A DNA stretch of 64,000 nucleotides, taken from contig NZ_SSBI01000001.1 in NCBI RefSeq assembly GCF_004795015.1, positions 62,001 through 126,000 of the forward strand, read 5' to 3'. Source of the stretch: Streptomyces sp. A1277. Lineage in GTDB: Bacteria; Actinomycetota; Actinomycetes; Streptomycetales; Streptomycetaceae. The translations under genes and the position numbers were made by a program. Of the stretch, positions 32,828 to 44,316 are shown one piece after another; positions within the stretch are counted from its first letter, which is position 1; every line of letters begins with the position of its first letter. The notes below the pieces were generated by a model. The model did not search any database. It was not told where the DNA came from and worked only from the letters and a program-made list of their open reading frames with translations.

Positions 32828-33505
32828 TTATTCCGCCGTCCTGTAGCCGGGCAGGCGGTGATCTGTGTCGCTCAGGTGTGCCTTGCCGCGCCGCCGCAGG
32901 GCACGGGCCGCCTCGCGCAGGGGAGCGCCGGCCGCCCCGGCGAGGACCGCCAGGTCCAGCCGCAGCCCCTGATGCTCCGCGTAGTGCTGGTCGAGGAGGT
33001 CCGCCTCGTCCCACGGCATCCCCGAGCGGTGGCGCACCTGGGCCAGGCCGGTGAGGCCGGGCTTCAGCTCCGACCGCCAGTGTCGCGCACCTCCGGACCC
33101 GTTCCGTACGTCGCCCGGGGCGAGCGGCGCCGGACCGACGAGGGAGAGCTCGCCCCGTACGACGTGGTGCAGCCGGGAGACCACGTCCAGCTTGAGGCGG
33201 CGGGTGCGCAGGGAGCGCAGGACGAAGGGGTGGCCGTGCAGCCCGGTGCGGGGCGAGCGTGTCAGTACGTCCGCCGAGCGGTGCCGGGCGGCGAGCGCCA
33301 GGGCGGCGGCGGTGAGCAGGGGGGCGGCCAGGAGCAGCAGGGCCGAGCCGAGGAGTACGTCGAGGGTGCGTTTGGCGGTCGGGCGGGGAAGGGGTGCGGG
33401 GGCCAGGGCCCGCAGGGTCTCGCGCGCGGTCGCCAGGCGGGATGCCCGTGGCGGGCGCCAGGGGCGCGGCCGGGGTCCTCTTCTCCACTGTCCCTGCGTA
33501 CGCAT
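32828..33505 (-). CDS. bacterial sugar transferase-like protein (WcaJ/WbaP C-terminal type)
   Basis: 225 residues from the ATG at 33503-33505 ('aggtg' upstream; a longer frame to 33592 is low complexity). KRTLDVLLGSALLLLAAPLL is the membrane re-entrant helix of this family. SRLHHVVRGELSLVGPAPLA and ELKPGLTGLAQVRHRSG are its conserved blocks. Members move a sugar phosphate onto undecaprenyl phosphate to begin glycan building. Some usual residues are changed (GPAP for GPRP), so activity is not certain. Stands alone, divergent from dnaK. Confidence 0.75.
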   Translation of the reverse strand: MRTQGQWRRGPRPRPWRPPRASRLATARETLRALAPAPLPRPTAKRTLDVLLGSALLLLAAPLLTAAALALAARHRSADVLTRSPRTGLHGHPFVLRSLRTRRLKLDVVSRLHHVVRGELSLVGPAPLAPGDVRNGSGGARHWRSELKPGLTGLAQVRHRSGMPWDEADLLDQHYAEHQGLRLDLAVLAGAAGAPLREAARALRRRGKAHLSDTDHRLPGYRTAE

Positions 33506-33660
33506 CGTTCGCACCTGCCTGGAATCGGCGGATCGGATGCCGGTTTTGCACTGCTCACGGCATTTTGTGACAGAACAATCCCATGCGGCCATGATGGGGA
33601 GGGGTTGTATGACTCGCGGGCGGGCAGGTGTCGCCGGTGGCGCGAGGTGTGTGCACGTAA

Positions 33661-33681
33661 GTTGAGTCGATCTGACTCAGG
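33661..33681. promoter_or_regulatory. HspR operator (HAIR) 1 upstream of dnaK
   Basis: gttgagt, 7 bases, actcagg: one arm mismatch each against the HAIR consensus CTTGAGT-N7-ACTCAAG known for HspR control of the dnaK operon. Confidence 0.7.
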
Positions 33682-33712
33682 TCTGTTGACTCCGGGACGG
33701 GTGTCGTGCATC

Positions 33713-33733
33713 CTTGAGTCAGATCCACTCAAG
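33713..33733. promoter_or_regulatory. HspR operator (HAIR) 2 upstream of dnaK
   Basis: cttgagt (33713-33719), 7 bases, actcaag (33727-33733): a perfect HAIR match 21 bases before the dnaK start. HspR, encoded by the fourth gene, would repress here with DnaK as co-repressor. Confidence 0.9.
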
Positions 33734-33736
33734 TAG

Positions 33737-36258
<2,522 letters not shown>

Positions 36259-36307
36259 CATTCCGTCCGATCACCTGGCAGCACACCGCCCGGCCACCAG
36301 GACCTTC

Positions 36308-36352
36308 CGTCCGGGCCGTGCCAGGGCCTTCGGGCCCGGCACCGCCCGGACG
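36308..36352 (+). other. long hairpin between grpE and dnaJ
   Basis: cgtccgggc at 36308-36316 pairs with gcccggacg at 36344-36352, with a further inner stem agggcc/ggccc type pairing around ttcg. It lies in the 132-base spacer of the operon and may lower transcription or protect the upstream message, giving more DnaK/GrpE than DnaJ. Inferred. Confidence 0.5.
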
Positions 36353-36390
36353 GGAGGCTCCCGGCCGGTCGTCCGGAAGGAGGGACGTCG

Positions 36391-37578
36391 ATGAGTACGA
36401 AGGACTTCGTCGAGAAGGACTACTACAAGGTTCTCGGCGTCCCCAAGGACGCCACCGACGCCGAGATCAAGAAGGCGTACCGGAAGCTCGCCCGCGAGTT
36501 CCACCCGGACGCCAACAAGGGCGACGACAAGGCGGAGGAGCGCTTCAAGGAGATCTCCGAGGCGAATGACGTCCTCGGCGACACCAAGAAGCGCAAGGAG
36601 TACGACGAGGCGCGCGCCCTCTTCGGCAACGGCGGCTTCCGGGCCGGGCCGGGCGGCGCCCAGGGCAACTTCAACTTCGACCTGGGGGACCTCTTCGGGG
36701 GCGCCCCGGGCGGGGGCCAGGGCGGCGCCGGCGGTTTCGGCGGCGGTGGCGGCCTCGGCGACGTGTTCGGCGGCCTGTTCAACCGCGGCGGCGGCGCCGG
36801 TACGCGGGTGCAGCCGCGGCGCGGTCAGGACATCGAGTCCGAGGTGACGCTCAGCTTCACCGAGGCGGTCGACGGGGCCACGGTCCCGCTGCGGATGTCC
36901 AGCCAGGCACCCTGCAAGGCGTGCTCCGGCACCGGCGACAAGAACGGCACCCCCAGGGTCTGCCCGACCTGCGTCGGCACCGGACAGGTCTCGCGCGGCA
37001 GCGGCGGCGGTTTCTCGCTGACCGACCCGTGCGTGGACTGCAAGGGCCGCGGCCTCATCGCCCAGGACCCCTGCGAGGTCTGCAAGGGCAGCGGCCGGGC
37101 CCGCTCCTCGCGGACCATGCAGGTGCGCATCCCGGCGGGCGTCTCGGACGGCCAGCGCATCCGGCTGCGCGGCAAGGGCGCGCCCGGCGAGCGCGGCGGA
37201 CCGGCCGGCGACCTGTACGTCGTGGTCCACGTCGACGCCCACCCGGTCTTCGGCCGCAAGGGCGACAACCTCACCGTCACGGTGCCCGTCACCTTCACGG
37301 AGGTGGCGCTCGGCGGCGAGGTGAAGGTCCCCACGCTCGGCGGGCCGCCCGTGACGCTGAAGCTTCCGGCCGGTACCCCGAATGGGCGTACGATGCGGGC
37401 CCGCGGCAAGGGCGCGGTCCGCAAGGACGGCACCCGGGGCGACCTCCTGGTCACCGTCGAGGTGAGCGTGCCCACCGACCTGGGCACCGAGGCCAGGGAC
37501 GCACTGGAGACCTACCGCGAGGCGACCGCGGGCCAGGACCCGCGGGCGGAGCTGTTCCAGGCGGCGAAGGGAGCTTGA
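36391..37578 (+). CDS. dnaJ: chaperone DnaJ (Hsp40)
   Basis: 395 residues. J domain at ~9-75 with the HPD motif in REFHPDANKGD. Then a Gly/Phe-rich linker (GGGGLGDVFGGLFNRGGGAG) and the zinc domain with four CxxCxGxG repeats (CKACSGTG, CPTCVGTG, CVDCKGRG, CEVCKGSG). The C-terminal domains start near QVRIPAGVSDGQRIRLRGKG. It delivers substrates to DnaK and stimulates its ATPase. 'ggaagga' precedes the ATG. Third gene of the dnaK operon. Confidence 0.97.
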   Translation: MSTKDFVEKDYYKVLGVPKDATDAEIKKAYRKLAREFHPDANKGDDKAEERFKEISEANDVLGDTKKRKEYDEARALFGNGGFRAGPGGAQGNFNFDLGDLFGGAPGGGQGGAGGFGGGGGLGDVFGGLFNRGGGAGTRVQPRRGQDIESEVTLSFTEAVDGATVPLRMSSQAPCKACSGTGDKNGTPRVCPTCVGTGQVSRGSGGGFSLTDPCVDCKGRGLIAQDPCEVCKGSGRARSSRTMQVRIPAGVSDGQRIRLRGKGAPGERGGPAGDLYVVVHVDAHPVFGRKGDNLTVTVPVTFTEVALGGEVKVPTLGGPPVTLKLPAGTPNGRTMRARGKGAVRKDGTRGDLLVTVEVSVPTDLGTEARDALETYREATAGQDPRAELFQAAKGA

Positions 37579-37579
37579 G

Positions 37580-38026
37580 GTGGACGGCCGACGGCGTAAC
37601 CCGTACGAACTGACCGACGAGTCCCCGGTGTACGTGATCTCGATCGCGGCCCAGCTCTCGGGCCTGCATCCGCAGACACTGCGCCAGTACGACCGCCTCG
37701 GCCTGGTCTCCCCCGACCGCACGGCCGGACGCGGCCGGCGCTACTCGGCCCGCGACATCGAACTGCTGCGCACCGTGCAGCAGCTGTCGCAGGACGAGGG
37801 CATCAACCTCGCCGGCATCAAGCGCATCATCGAGCTGGAGAACCAGGTCGCGGCCCTGCAGCAGCGCGTCGCCGAACTCTCGGCGGCCGTGGACGGCGCC
37901 GCGGCGGCGATGCAGCAGCGCGAGGCGCAGGTCCACGCGTCGTACCGGCGCGACCTGGTCCCCTACCAGGACGTGCAGCAGGCCGGCGCGCTGGTGGTCT
38001 GGCGGCCCAAGCGGCCGAAGGACTGA
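37580..38026 (+). CDS. hspR: heat-shock repressor HspR (MerR family)
   Basis: 148 residues from the GTG one base after the dnaJ stop. The MerR-type winged HTH runs YVISIAAQLSGLHPQTLRQY, then DRLGLVSPDRTAGRGRRYSA. A coiled coil (LENQVAALQQRVAELSAAV) and a tail with YQDVQQAGALVVWRPKRPKD follow. HspR binds HAIR sites with DnaK and represses dnaK, clpB and lon-type genes; both the dnaK and clpB upstream regions in this window carry such sites. Autogenous control through its own operon. Confidence 0.96.
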   Translation: MDGRRRNPYELTDESPVYVISIAAQLSGLHPQTLRQYDRLGLVSPDRTAGRGRRYSARDIELLRTVQQLSQDEGINLAGIKRIIELENQVAALQQRVAELSAAVDGAAAAMQQREAQVHASYRRDLVPYQDVQQAGALVVWRPKRPKD

Positions 38027-38057
38027 GCGGCCCCCCCGCCCGCGCGTACGCGGCCCG

Positions 38058-39077
38058 TCATCCCGGTGTTCCGGGCATGGCGGGCCGCGTCGTCGTGTGC
38101 GGTGAGGAGGGCTCGGCGACGCCGGAACGGACGAGCAGGGCGCCGAGGTGGGTGCGGCTGGTGGCGCCGAGGGCCTGCATGAGCCGGGAGATGTGGGCGC
38201 GGCAGGTGCGGACGCTGATGCCGAGCTTGCGGGCCACGACCTGGTCGGTGTTCCCCTCGACGAGGAGGCGGGCGACGCTCAGCTGGGTCGGGGTGACCGA
38301 GGTGTGGGGCGGGGCGGCCTGGAGGGGGGCCGTGAGCGGGTTGGCCTGGGCCCACAGCACTTCGTACACCTGGATCAAGTAGCGCACGAGCGCGGGGTGG
38401 CGGATCTCCAGGGCGACGTCGCGGCTGGCGCTGGCGGGGATGAAGGCCACGGTGCGGTCGAAGACGAAGAGGCGCTCGACCGTCTGCTCGATGGTGCGTA
38501 CCTGGATGTGGCCGGCCGGCACCTCGTGGAGGTATGCCTTGATGGCCGGGCTGTAGCGGGCCGGGTGCTGGTAGAGGTGGCGCAGTGTCACGCCCCGCTC
38601 GGACATCGTCAGGGCGCGTTCCAGTGCCTTCTTGAGCTGCTCGACGGGCCGGTTGCCGCTGGGCTGCAGGGTCAGGACCTCGTCCCGCGCGCCGTCCGTG
38701 GCGTTCTGGATGGCCGCCTCGATCAGCGGGATGCCTTCGAGGACGGTGATGGCGAGATTGGGATCGGTGCTGGCGACGGAGGCCAGGGGTGCCAGCGAGT
38801 CGGCCAGGGCGGCGGAGAGCCTGATGCGTTCGTGGATCTCCCGTGTGACCGGCTGCAGCAGATGGGCCAGGGCCGCGGACGGCGGCACCGGACGGATCCA
38901 GCCGTTGTCCTGGGGGTCGGGATGGACGAGGGCCAACTCGGTGAGGCAGGGGGCTGGTTCCAGTGCGGTCCGGGGTATCCGTCCCGCGCTGAGCGCCTCG
39001 GTGTAGATACTGACCGCCGCCTCGCACAGTTCCAGGTCTCCGTGCGGGTGGTGCGATATGTCTTCTTCTCTGCCCAT
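38058..39077 (-). CDS. LuxR-type regulator, paralog 1
   Basis: 339 residues from the ATG at 39075-39077 with 'gggggtcgcga' upstream; the frame is open further. The C-terminal ~60 residues form a LuxR/NarL HTH (TQLSVARLLVEGNTDQVVAR, then KLGISVRTCRAHISRLMQAL). The middle part is like the TrmB/phospholipase-D-like sensor region (LFVFDRTVAFIPASASRDVA, ALEIRHPALVRYLIQVYEVL). It is a close paralog of the next gene and lies convergent to hspR. With the peptide gene at 40378 it may form a signalling unit. Confidence 0.85.
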   Translation of the reverse strand: MGREEDISHHPHGDLELCEAAVSIYTEALSAGRIPRTALEPAPCLTELALVHPDPQDNGWIRPVPPSAALAHLLQPVTREIHERIRLSAALADSLAPLASVASTDPNLAITVLEGIPLIEAAIQNATDGARDEVLTLQPSGNRPVEQLKKALERALTMSERGVTLRHLYQHPARYSPAIKAYLHEVPAGHIQVRTIEQTVERLFVFDRTVAFIPASASRDVALEIRHPALVRYLIQVYEVLWAQANPLTAPLQAAPPHTSVTPTQLSVARLLVEGNTDQVVARKLGISVRTCRAHISRLMQALGATSRTHLGALLVRSGVAEPSSPHTTTRPAMPGTPG

Positions 39078-39265
39078 TCGCGACCCCCCACTTTCGGCAG
39101 TGCAGCAAGATGACGGTGGTGGAAGCGTAGTCCCCGGGCCACTGTGGAGGTGTCGGGGAAGCCGGGAACTTCCCCGGCTGATCCAGGGCCTGGCCACACT
39201 TCTCCCCCGTTGGGTGGCCATGCCTTGCCGGCCCGGGGGGTGGGGATCTTTGGGGCCCGGCCCGG

Positions 39266-40249
39266 TCAGGAGTCCTGTTCCAGGATCCCTGACCGGGCGA
39301 TCAGGTACCCCAGCTGGGCCCGGCTGGTGCTGCCGAGGATGACGGACAGCTTGGCCACGTGGGCTCGGCAGGTGCGGACGTTCATTCCCAGGCGGCGGGC
39401 TATGGCCTCGTCCACATGCCCTTCTACGAGGAGTTGTGCGATGGAGCGCTGAACACCGCTGACGCCTTTGGGGGCTGGGGGGTACGGAAGCTCACCCAGG
39501 AGAGGGGACGCGCGGTTCCAGAGCTGTTCGAAGACCTTGATCAAGTAGTCGACCAGCCCGGGGTGACGCAACTCCAGGGCGACTTGGTCGTCGCTGCGCG
39601 CGGGAATGAAGGCGACTGTCCGGTCGAAGACGATCAGCCGGGCGATGAGTTCCTCGAGTGTGCGTATCTCCACCTTGCCGTCGGCCAGTCGCTCGGCATA
39701 GGCGAGCGTCCCCTGACTGTGCCGGACGGTGTGCTGGTAGAGGGTGCGCATGCTCACTCCTCGGTGCACCACCAGCAGAGCGCGCTCCAGGCCCTCCCGG
39801 AGGCGGTCTTCACCGCGGTCGCCTCCTGGCTGGACCGTGAGGACCTCCGTGCGGCACTCCGCAGTGGCCAGGTCGAGGGCGGCGTTGATCCGGTGTTTTC
39901 CCTCCAGCACGGTAATGGCGTGAGTGGTAGGGGGTACCTGCGCGCTGATGTCCATGAACGGCTCGAATGACTCGGTCAGTTCGAGGGAGCGGCGCCGGCG
40001 CTCCTGGATCTCGCGTTCGATGGGGTGAAGGCGCTGAGCGAGCGCTGTGGACGGCGGGAGCGGCCGGAGCCAGTCCGGGTCGTCGGGGTCCGGATGGAGG
40101 AGGGCGAAGTCCATCAGACAGGGGGCCGAAGTCGCTTCCTCCCGGGAGATGCGTCCCGAGCGCAACGCGCTGGCGTAAAGACGCCCTCCGTCGGCGCAGA
40201 GATCAGTGATCCCGTGGTGATGTGTCCCCTTTGGGTCACTTGTAGCCAT
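39266..40249 (-). CDS. LuxR-type regulator, paralog 2, divergent from repeat peptide
   Basis: 327 residues from the ATG at 40247-40249 ('ggggggtgcgg' upstream; a longer frame starts at 40276). Same architecture as paralog 1: sensor-like middle (IVFDRTVAFIPARSDDQVAL) and LuxR HTH at the end (SIAQLLVEGHVDEAIARRLG, MNVRTCRAHVAKLSVILGST). It is transcribed away from the EISW peptide gene, so their shared 110-130-base gap is the likely control region. Effector unknown. Confidence 0.86.
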   Translation of the reverse strand: MATSDPKGTHHHGITDLCADGGRLYASALRSGRISREEATSAPCLMDFALLHPDPDDPDWLRPLPPSTALAQRLHPIEREIQERRRRSLELTESFEPFMDISAQVPPTTHAITVLEGKHRINAALDLATAECRTEVLTVQPGGDRGEDRLREGLERALLVVHRGVSMRTLYQHTVRHSQGTLAYAERLADGKVEIRTLEELIARLIVFDRTVAFIPARSDDQVALELRHPGLVDYLIKVFEQLWNRASPLLGELPYPPAPKGVSGVQRSIAQLLVEGHVDEAIARRLGMNVRTCRAHVAKLSVILGSTSRAQLGYLIARSGILEQDS

Positions 40250-40377
40250 ATCCGCACCCCCCAGGTTCCTGAACATGCAGGAACATGATGCATCGACTCA
40301 GTGGTGTTCGTGTGCCCAGGTGAGACATCGTCTTAGGTGCGGGGGAGAAGAATCCACAAGTGAGGACGAAGCTGACT

Positions 40378-40617
40378 ATGTATAAGCGAATGCTTCGCTC
40401 GGCGCTTGCCGCCTCGTTCGTCGCTGGCCTGGGCTACGGCGTTCTGGGTGGCGCCGGCGAGATCGGTACGGGGGCTGAGAAGCCCGTCGGCCCCAGTGAG
40501 ATCAGCTGGAGTGTCGAGGCTGTTGGATCATCCGGCGAGATCAGCTGGCTCTCCCAGGCATCCGTCGCGTCGACCGAGATCAGCTGGAATTCGCTGCCGA
40601 CCCGGGCGGGCGCCTGA
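40378..40617 (+). CDS. short exported-looking peptide with four 13-residue units (EISW repeats)
   Basis: 79 residues from the ATG at 40378; a GTG at 40360 is in frame. The N-terminus (MYKRMLRSALAASFVAGLGY) is a basic-plus-hydrophobic signal or anchor. The last 52 residues are exactly four 13-residue units: EIGTGAEKPVGPS, EISWSVEAVGSSG, EISWLSQASVAST, EISWNSLPTRAGA. The DNA word gagatcagctgg recurs at 40498, 40537 and 40576, always 39 bases apart. Divergent from a LuxR-type regulator and 1 base before a Rieske-like gene. It could be a ribosomally made peptide precursor or a secreted signal. No known family. Confidence 0.75.
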   Translation: MYKRMLRSALAASFVAGLGYGVLGGAGEIGTGAEKPVGPSEISWSVEAVGSSGEISWLSQASVASTEISWNSLPTRAGA

Positions 40618-40618
40618 C

Positions 40619-40939
40619 ATGACCACCCCGCCGGACGACCGGACCTTCCGGCGCGAGATGGCGACCGCCTACCGGTCAGGGTGGCATTTCATCGATCTCG
40701 TCACGGCGCTGCCCCACCGTGGTGACTCGTTGATGGTCACTCTGTTCGGCGATCCGGTCGTCGTCGCCCGCGAGGACGACGGCGAGCTCCGCGCCTACCG
40801 TTGCCTGCGCAAGCCGCGGGGCGCGCCGCAGCCGGTGCGCTGCGCCATCCGCTACGACATGATTTTCGTGAACCTCGCACAGCGTGACCACCAGCTGTTC
40901 GAACCCGAAGCCATTTCCGCCACCCCCCGCAGTGCCTGA
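40619..40939 (+). CDS. small Rieske-like protein lacking the full cluster ligands
   Basis: 106 residues, ATG one base after the peptide stop. The segment GDSLMVTLFGDPVVVARED, then DGELRAYRCLRKPRG, follows the N-terminal strand pattern of Rieske domains of ring-hydroxylating oxygenases (WH...GD....L.GEPVVV.R..DGE.RA). Where a Rieske protein has CxH it has CLRKPR, and the second CxxH is reduced to CAIRYD. No 2Fe-2S cluster can be predicted. It may be a binding partner of the peptide upstream, made from the same message. Function unknown. Confidence 0.65.
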   Translation: MTTPPDDRTFRREMATAYRSGWHFIDLVTALPHRGDSLMVTLFGDPVVVAREDDGELRAYRCLRKPRGAPQPVRCAIRYDMIFVNLAQRDHQLFEPEAISATPRSA

Positions 40940-40979
40940 GCGATCCCCCGTCGTTCCACGTCGCTCAGTCACTCCCCCA

Positions 40980-41022
40980 CACAACGGCGCCACCGTGACC
41001 TGAACACGGTGGCGCCGTTGTG
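40980..41022. terminator. bidirectional terminator after the peptide operon
   Basis: Perfect 18-base arms (40980-40997 with 41005-41022) and a 7-base loop, between two convergent genes (stops at 40939 and 41038). Confidence 0.85.
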
Positions 41023-41037
41023 CTGTGTCCGGACGTC

Positions 41038-41442
41038 TCAGCCGCGGCCGAGCGCCCGGTCGAGGGTGATCTCGATGACGACCCGGTCGGGGTTGGGCGA
41101 GGGCACGCGGTCGTAGCGCTCCGTGTGACGGCGTACCGCGTCCGCGACCCTGTCCGGGTCGGTGCTGACGCGGGCCACGCCCTCCAGGGTCGCCCAGCGG
41201 CGGCGGTGCACCTGGCACGCCGCGACGCGGGCGCCGTCCGGGCCGGCGGCCAGGATGTTGGCGACCTTGCGGCTGTGCTTGTTGGTGATGACGCGGGCGA
41301 GGCCGGCCTCGGGGTCGTACGTCACGCACACCGGCACCACGTGCGGGGTGCCGTCCGGGCGGAGCGTGGTGAGCGTGCACACGTGGTTCTCGCGCCAGAA
41401 GGCGAGGTACTCGGGGCCGGGGTGGTGTACGTCGACTGCCAT
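41038..41442 (-). CDS. pyridoxamine-5'-phosphate-oxidase-like / F420-binding split-barrel protein
   Basis: 134 residues from the ATG at 41440-41442. The split beta-barrel pattern is clear: LAFWRENHVCTLTTLRPDGT, PHVVPVCVTYD, KVANILAAGPDGARVAACQV and WATLEGVARV. The family binds FMN or F420; many Streptomyces members use F420. Monocistronic, convergent with the peptide operon and divergent from clpB. Confidence 0.85.
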   Translation of the reverse strand: MAVDVHHPGPEYLAFWRENHVCTLTTLRPDGTPHVVPVCVTYDPEAGLARVITNKHSRKVANILAAGPDGARVAACQVHRRRWATLEGVARVSTDPDRVADAVRRHTERYDRVPSPNPDRVVIEITLDRALGRG

Positions 41443-41533
41443 GGGCCACAGCGTAGGCGGGCCCCGGAGCGCTGCGGTGGCGGGTACCCGGGGCGGCCGC
41501 TTCACTCGGAGGTGGGGCGGGCCGGGTTTTCGC

Positions 41534-41554
41534 CTTGAGTGGAATGGGCTCAGC
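41534..41554. promoter_or_regulatory. HspR operator-like (HAIR) site 1 upstream of clpB
   Basis: cttgagt (41534-41540), 7 bases, gctcagc (41548-41554): a full left arm and an imperfect right arm of the HAIR consensus. Confidence 0.6.
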
Positions 41555-41570
41555 TCTGGGCGGCCTCGGC

Positions 41571-41591
41571 ATTGAGTGGAATAGACTCAAC
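41571..41591. promoter_or_regulatory. HspR operator (HAIR) site 2 upstream of clpB
   Basis: attgagt (41571-41577), 7 bases, actcaac (41585-41591), one mismatch per arm, 68 bases before the clpB start. HspR control of clpB is known in Streptomyces. Confidence 0.75.
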
Positions 41592-41659
41592 TTTGTACAC
41601 GTTGACCGTGTCATAGAAGTGAGACCGGAGCCCGTCATCGCGAGGAGGAGACAGCGCAC

Positions 41660-44254
41660 GTGGACGCCGAGCTGACCAACAGGAGCCGGGACGCCATCAA
41701 CGCGGCCACCAGCAGGGCCGTGAAGGACGGTCACCCCGATCTGACCCCGGGGCATCTGCTGCTCGCGCTGCTCTCGGGTGAGGACAACGAGAACCTGATC
41801 GATCTGCTGGCCGCCGTCGAGGCCGACCAGATCGCCGTACGCACCGAGACCGAAAGGCTCCTGGGCGCGCAGCCCAGCGTGACCGGGTCGACCGTCGCAC
41901 CGCCCCAGCCCAACCGCGAGCTGCTCGCCGTCATCGCGGACGCCGCGCAGCGCGCCGGGGAGCTGGGCGACGACTACATCTCCACCGAGCACCTGCTGAT
42001 CGGGATCGCAGCGAAGGGCGGCCGTGCCGGTGAGATCCTCGACGGACAGGGGGCCAGTGCGAAGAAGCTGCTGGACGCGTTCGAGAAGAGCAGGGGAGGG
42101 CGACGGGTGACCACTGCCGACCCGGAGGGCCAGTACAAGGCCCTGGAGAAATTCGGCACGGACTTCACCGCGGCCGCGCGCGAGGGCAAGCTCGACCCGG
42201 TCATCGGCCGTGACCAGGAGATCCGCCGCGTCGTCCAGGTGCTCTCGCGGCGCACCAAGAACAACCCGGTGCTCATCGGTGAGCCCGGCGTCGGCAAGAC
42301 CGCCGTGGTCGAAGGGCTCGCCCAGCGCATCGTCAAGGGCGACGTGCCCGAGTCCCTGAAGAACAAGCGGCTCGTCTCGCTGGACCTGGGCGCCATGGTC
42401 GCGGGCGCGAAGTACCGCGGCGAGTTCGAGGAGCGCCTGAAGACCGTCCTGTCCGAGATCAAGGAGAGCGACGGCCAGATCATCACCTTCATCGACGAGC
42501 TGCACACCGTCGTGGGCGCGGGCGCGGGCGGCGACTCCGCCATGGACGCGGGCAACATGCTCAAGCCGATGCTGGCCCGCGGCGAGCTGCGGATGGTCGG
42601 CGCCACCACGCTGGACGAGTACCGCGAGCGGATCGAGAAGGACCCCGCCCTGGAGCGCCGCTTCCAGCAGGTGCTGGTGGCGGAGCCGTCCGTCGAGGAC
42701 ACCATCGCGATCCTGCGCGGGCTCAAGGGCCGTTACGAGGCCCACCACAAGGTGCAGATCGCGGACGCCTCGCTGGTCGCCGCCGCGACCCTGTCCGACC
42801 GCTACATCACCTCCCGCTTCCTGCCGGACAAGGCCATCGACCTGGTGGACGAGGCGGCCTCCCGGCTGCGCATGGAGATCGACTCCTCGCCCGTCGAGAT
42901 CGACGAACTCCAGCGCTCCGTCGACCGGTTGCTCATGGAGGAGCTGGCGCTCAAGAACGAGACCGACGCCGCCTCCCGGCAGCGCCTGGAGAAGCTGCGC
43001 CGCGACCTCGCCGACAAGCAGGAGGAGCTGCGCGGGCTCAACGCCCGCTGGGAGAAGGAGAAGCAGGGCCTCAACCGGGTCGGTGAGCTGAAGGAGCGCC
43101 TGGACGACCTGCGCGGCCAGGCCGAACGCGCCCAGCGCGACGGCGACTTCGACACCGCCTCCAAGCTGCTCTACGGGGAGATCCCCGGCCTGGAGCGCGA
43201 GCTGGCCGAGGCCGACGAGGCCGAGCAGGAGGCCGCCCGCGAGCCCAAGGAGACCCTGGTCAAGGAGGAGGTCGGGCCGGACGACATCGCCGATGTGGTG
43301 GGCGCCTGGACCGGCATCCCGGCAGGCCGCCTGCTGGAGGGCGAGACGCAGAAGCTGCTGCGCATGGAGGCGGAGCTCGGCCGGCGCCTGATCGGGCAGA
43401 CCGAGGCCGTGCAGGCCGTCTCGGACGCGGTACGCCGCACCCGGGCCGGTATCGCCGACCCCGACCGGCCCACCGGGTCGTTCCTCTTCCTCGGCCCGAC
43501 CGGTGTCGGCAAGACCGAGCTGGCGAAGGCACTCGCGGACTTCCTCTTCGACGACGAGCGGGCCATGGTCCGCATCGACATGAGCGAGTACAGCGAGAAG
43601 CACAGCGTCGCCCGGCTGGTCGGCGCCCCGCCCGGATACGTCGGCTACGAGGAGGGCGGCCAGCTCACGGAGGCGGTCCGCCGCCGCCCGTACAGCGTCG
43701 TCCTGCTGGACGAGGTCGAGAAGGCCCACCCCGAGGTCTTCGACATCCTGCTCCAGGTCCTGGACGACGGCCGGCTCACCGACGGACAGGGCCGGACGGT
43801 GGACTTCCGCAACACCATCCTGATCCTCACGTCCAACCTCGGCAGCCAGTTCCTGACCGACCCCCTGACCAAACCGGAGGAGAAGAAGCGGCAGGTCATG
43901 GAGGTCGTCCGGGCCTCCTTCAAGCCGGAATTCCTCAACCGGCTGGACGACCTGGTCGTCTTCTCCGCCCTGTCCGGCGACGAGCTCGCGCACATCGCGG
44001 GGCTCCAGATCGACCGGCTCGCGGCGCGCCTGGCCGACCGCCGGCTCACCCTGGAGGTCACCCCTCAGGCCCTGTCCTGGCTGGCCGAGGAGGGCAACGA
44101 CCCGGCGTACGGCGCCCGGCCGCTGCGCCGCCTCATCCAGACGGCGATCGGCGACCGGCTCGCCAAGGAGATCCTGGCGGGCGAGATCAAGGACGGCGAC
44201 ACGGTCCGCGTGGACCGGTTCGAGGACGGACTCATCGTCGGCGCGGCGACCTGA
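41660..44254 (+). CDS. clpB: ATP-dependent disaggregase ClpB
   Basis: 864 residues, GTG start. Clp N-domain repeats at 1-145 ([40 protein letters not shown]). AAA1: Walker A GEPGVGKT, Walker [14 protein letters not shown]. Middle coiled coil ~400-520 ([20 protein letters not shown]). AAA2: [20 protein letters not shown], and [20 protein letters not shown]. There is no IGL/F ClpP-binding loop, as expected for ClpB. It rescues aggregated proteins with DnaK. Preceded by HAIR sites; a strong terminator follows. Confidence 0.97.
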   Translation: MDAELTNRSRDAINAATSRAVKDGHPDLTPGHLLLALLSGEDNENLIDLLAAVEADQIAVRTETERLLGAQPSVTGSTVAPPQPNRELLAVIADAAQRAGELGDDYISTEHLLIGIAAKGGRAGEILDGQGASAKKLLDAFEKSRGGRRVTTADPEGQYKALEKFGTDFTAAAREGKLDPVIGRDQEIRRVVQVLSRRTKNNPVLIGEPGVGKTAVVEGLAQRIVKGDVPESLKNKRLVSLDLGAMVAGAKYRGEFEERLKTVLSEIKESDGQIITFIDELHTVVGAGAGGDSAMDAGNMLKPMLARGELRMVGATTLDEYRERIEKDPALERRFQQVLVAEPSVEDTIAILRGLKGRYEAHHKVQIADASLVAAATLSDRYITSRFLPDKAIDLVDEAASRLRMEIDSSPVEIDELQRSVDRLLMEELALKNETDAASRQRLEKLRRDLADKQEELRGLNARWEKEKQGLNRVGELKERLDDLRGQAERAQRDGDFDTASKLLYGEIPGLERELAEADEAEQEAAREPKETLVKEEVGPDDIADVVGAWTGIPAGRLLEGETQKLLRMEAELGRRLIGQTEAVQAVSDAVRRTRAGIADPDRPTGSFLFLGPTGVGKTELAKALADFLFDDERAMVRIDMSEYSEKHSVARLVGAPPGYVGYEEGGQLTEAVRRRPYSVVLLDEVEKAHPEVFDILLQVLDDGRLTDGQGRTVDFRNTILILTSNLGSQFLTDPLTKPEEKKRQVMEVVRASFKPEFLNRLDDLVVFSALSGDELAHIAGLQIDRLAARLADRRLTLEVTPQALSWLAEEGNDPAYGARPLRRLIQTAIGDRLAKEILAGEIKDGDTVRVDRFEDGLIVGAAT

Positions 44255-44280
44255 GACGGCCCGGCGGGGGCCGTCGGCCG

Positions 44281-44316
44281 GGAATGTGACACCCGAGAAG
44301 TCGGGTGTCACATTCC
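44281..44316. terminator. terminator after clpB
   Basis: Perfect 16-base arms (44281-44296 with 44301-44316) around gaag, 26 bases after the clpB stop. Confidence 0.85.

Noticed and set aside
40619..40939. Active Rieske [2Fe-2S] ferredoxin
   Set aside because: The CxH and CxxH ligand pairs are not present, so a cluster cannot be predicted.
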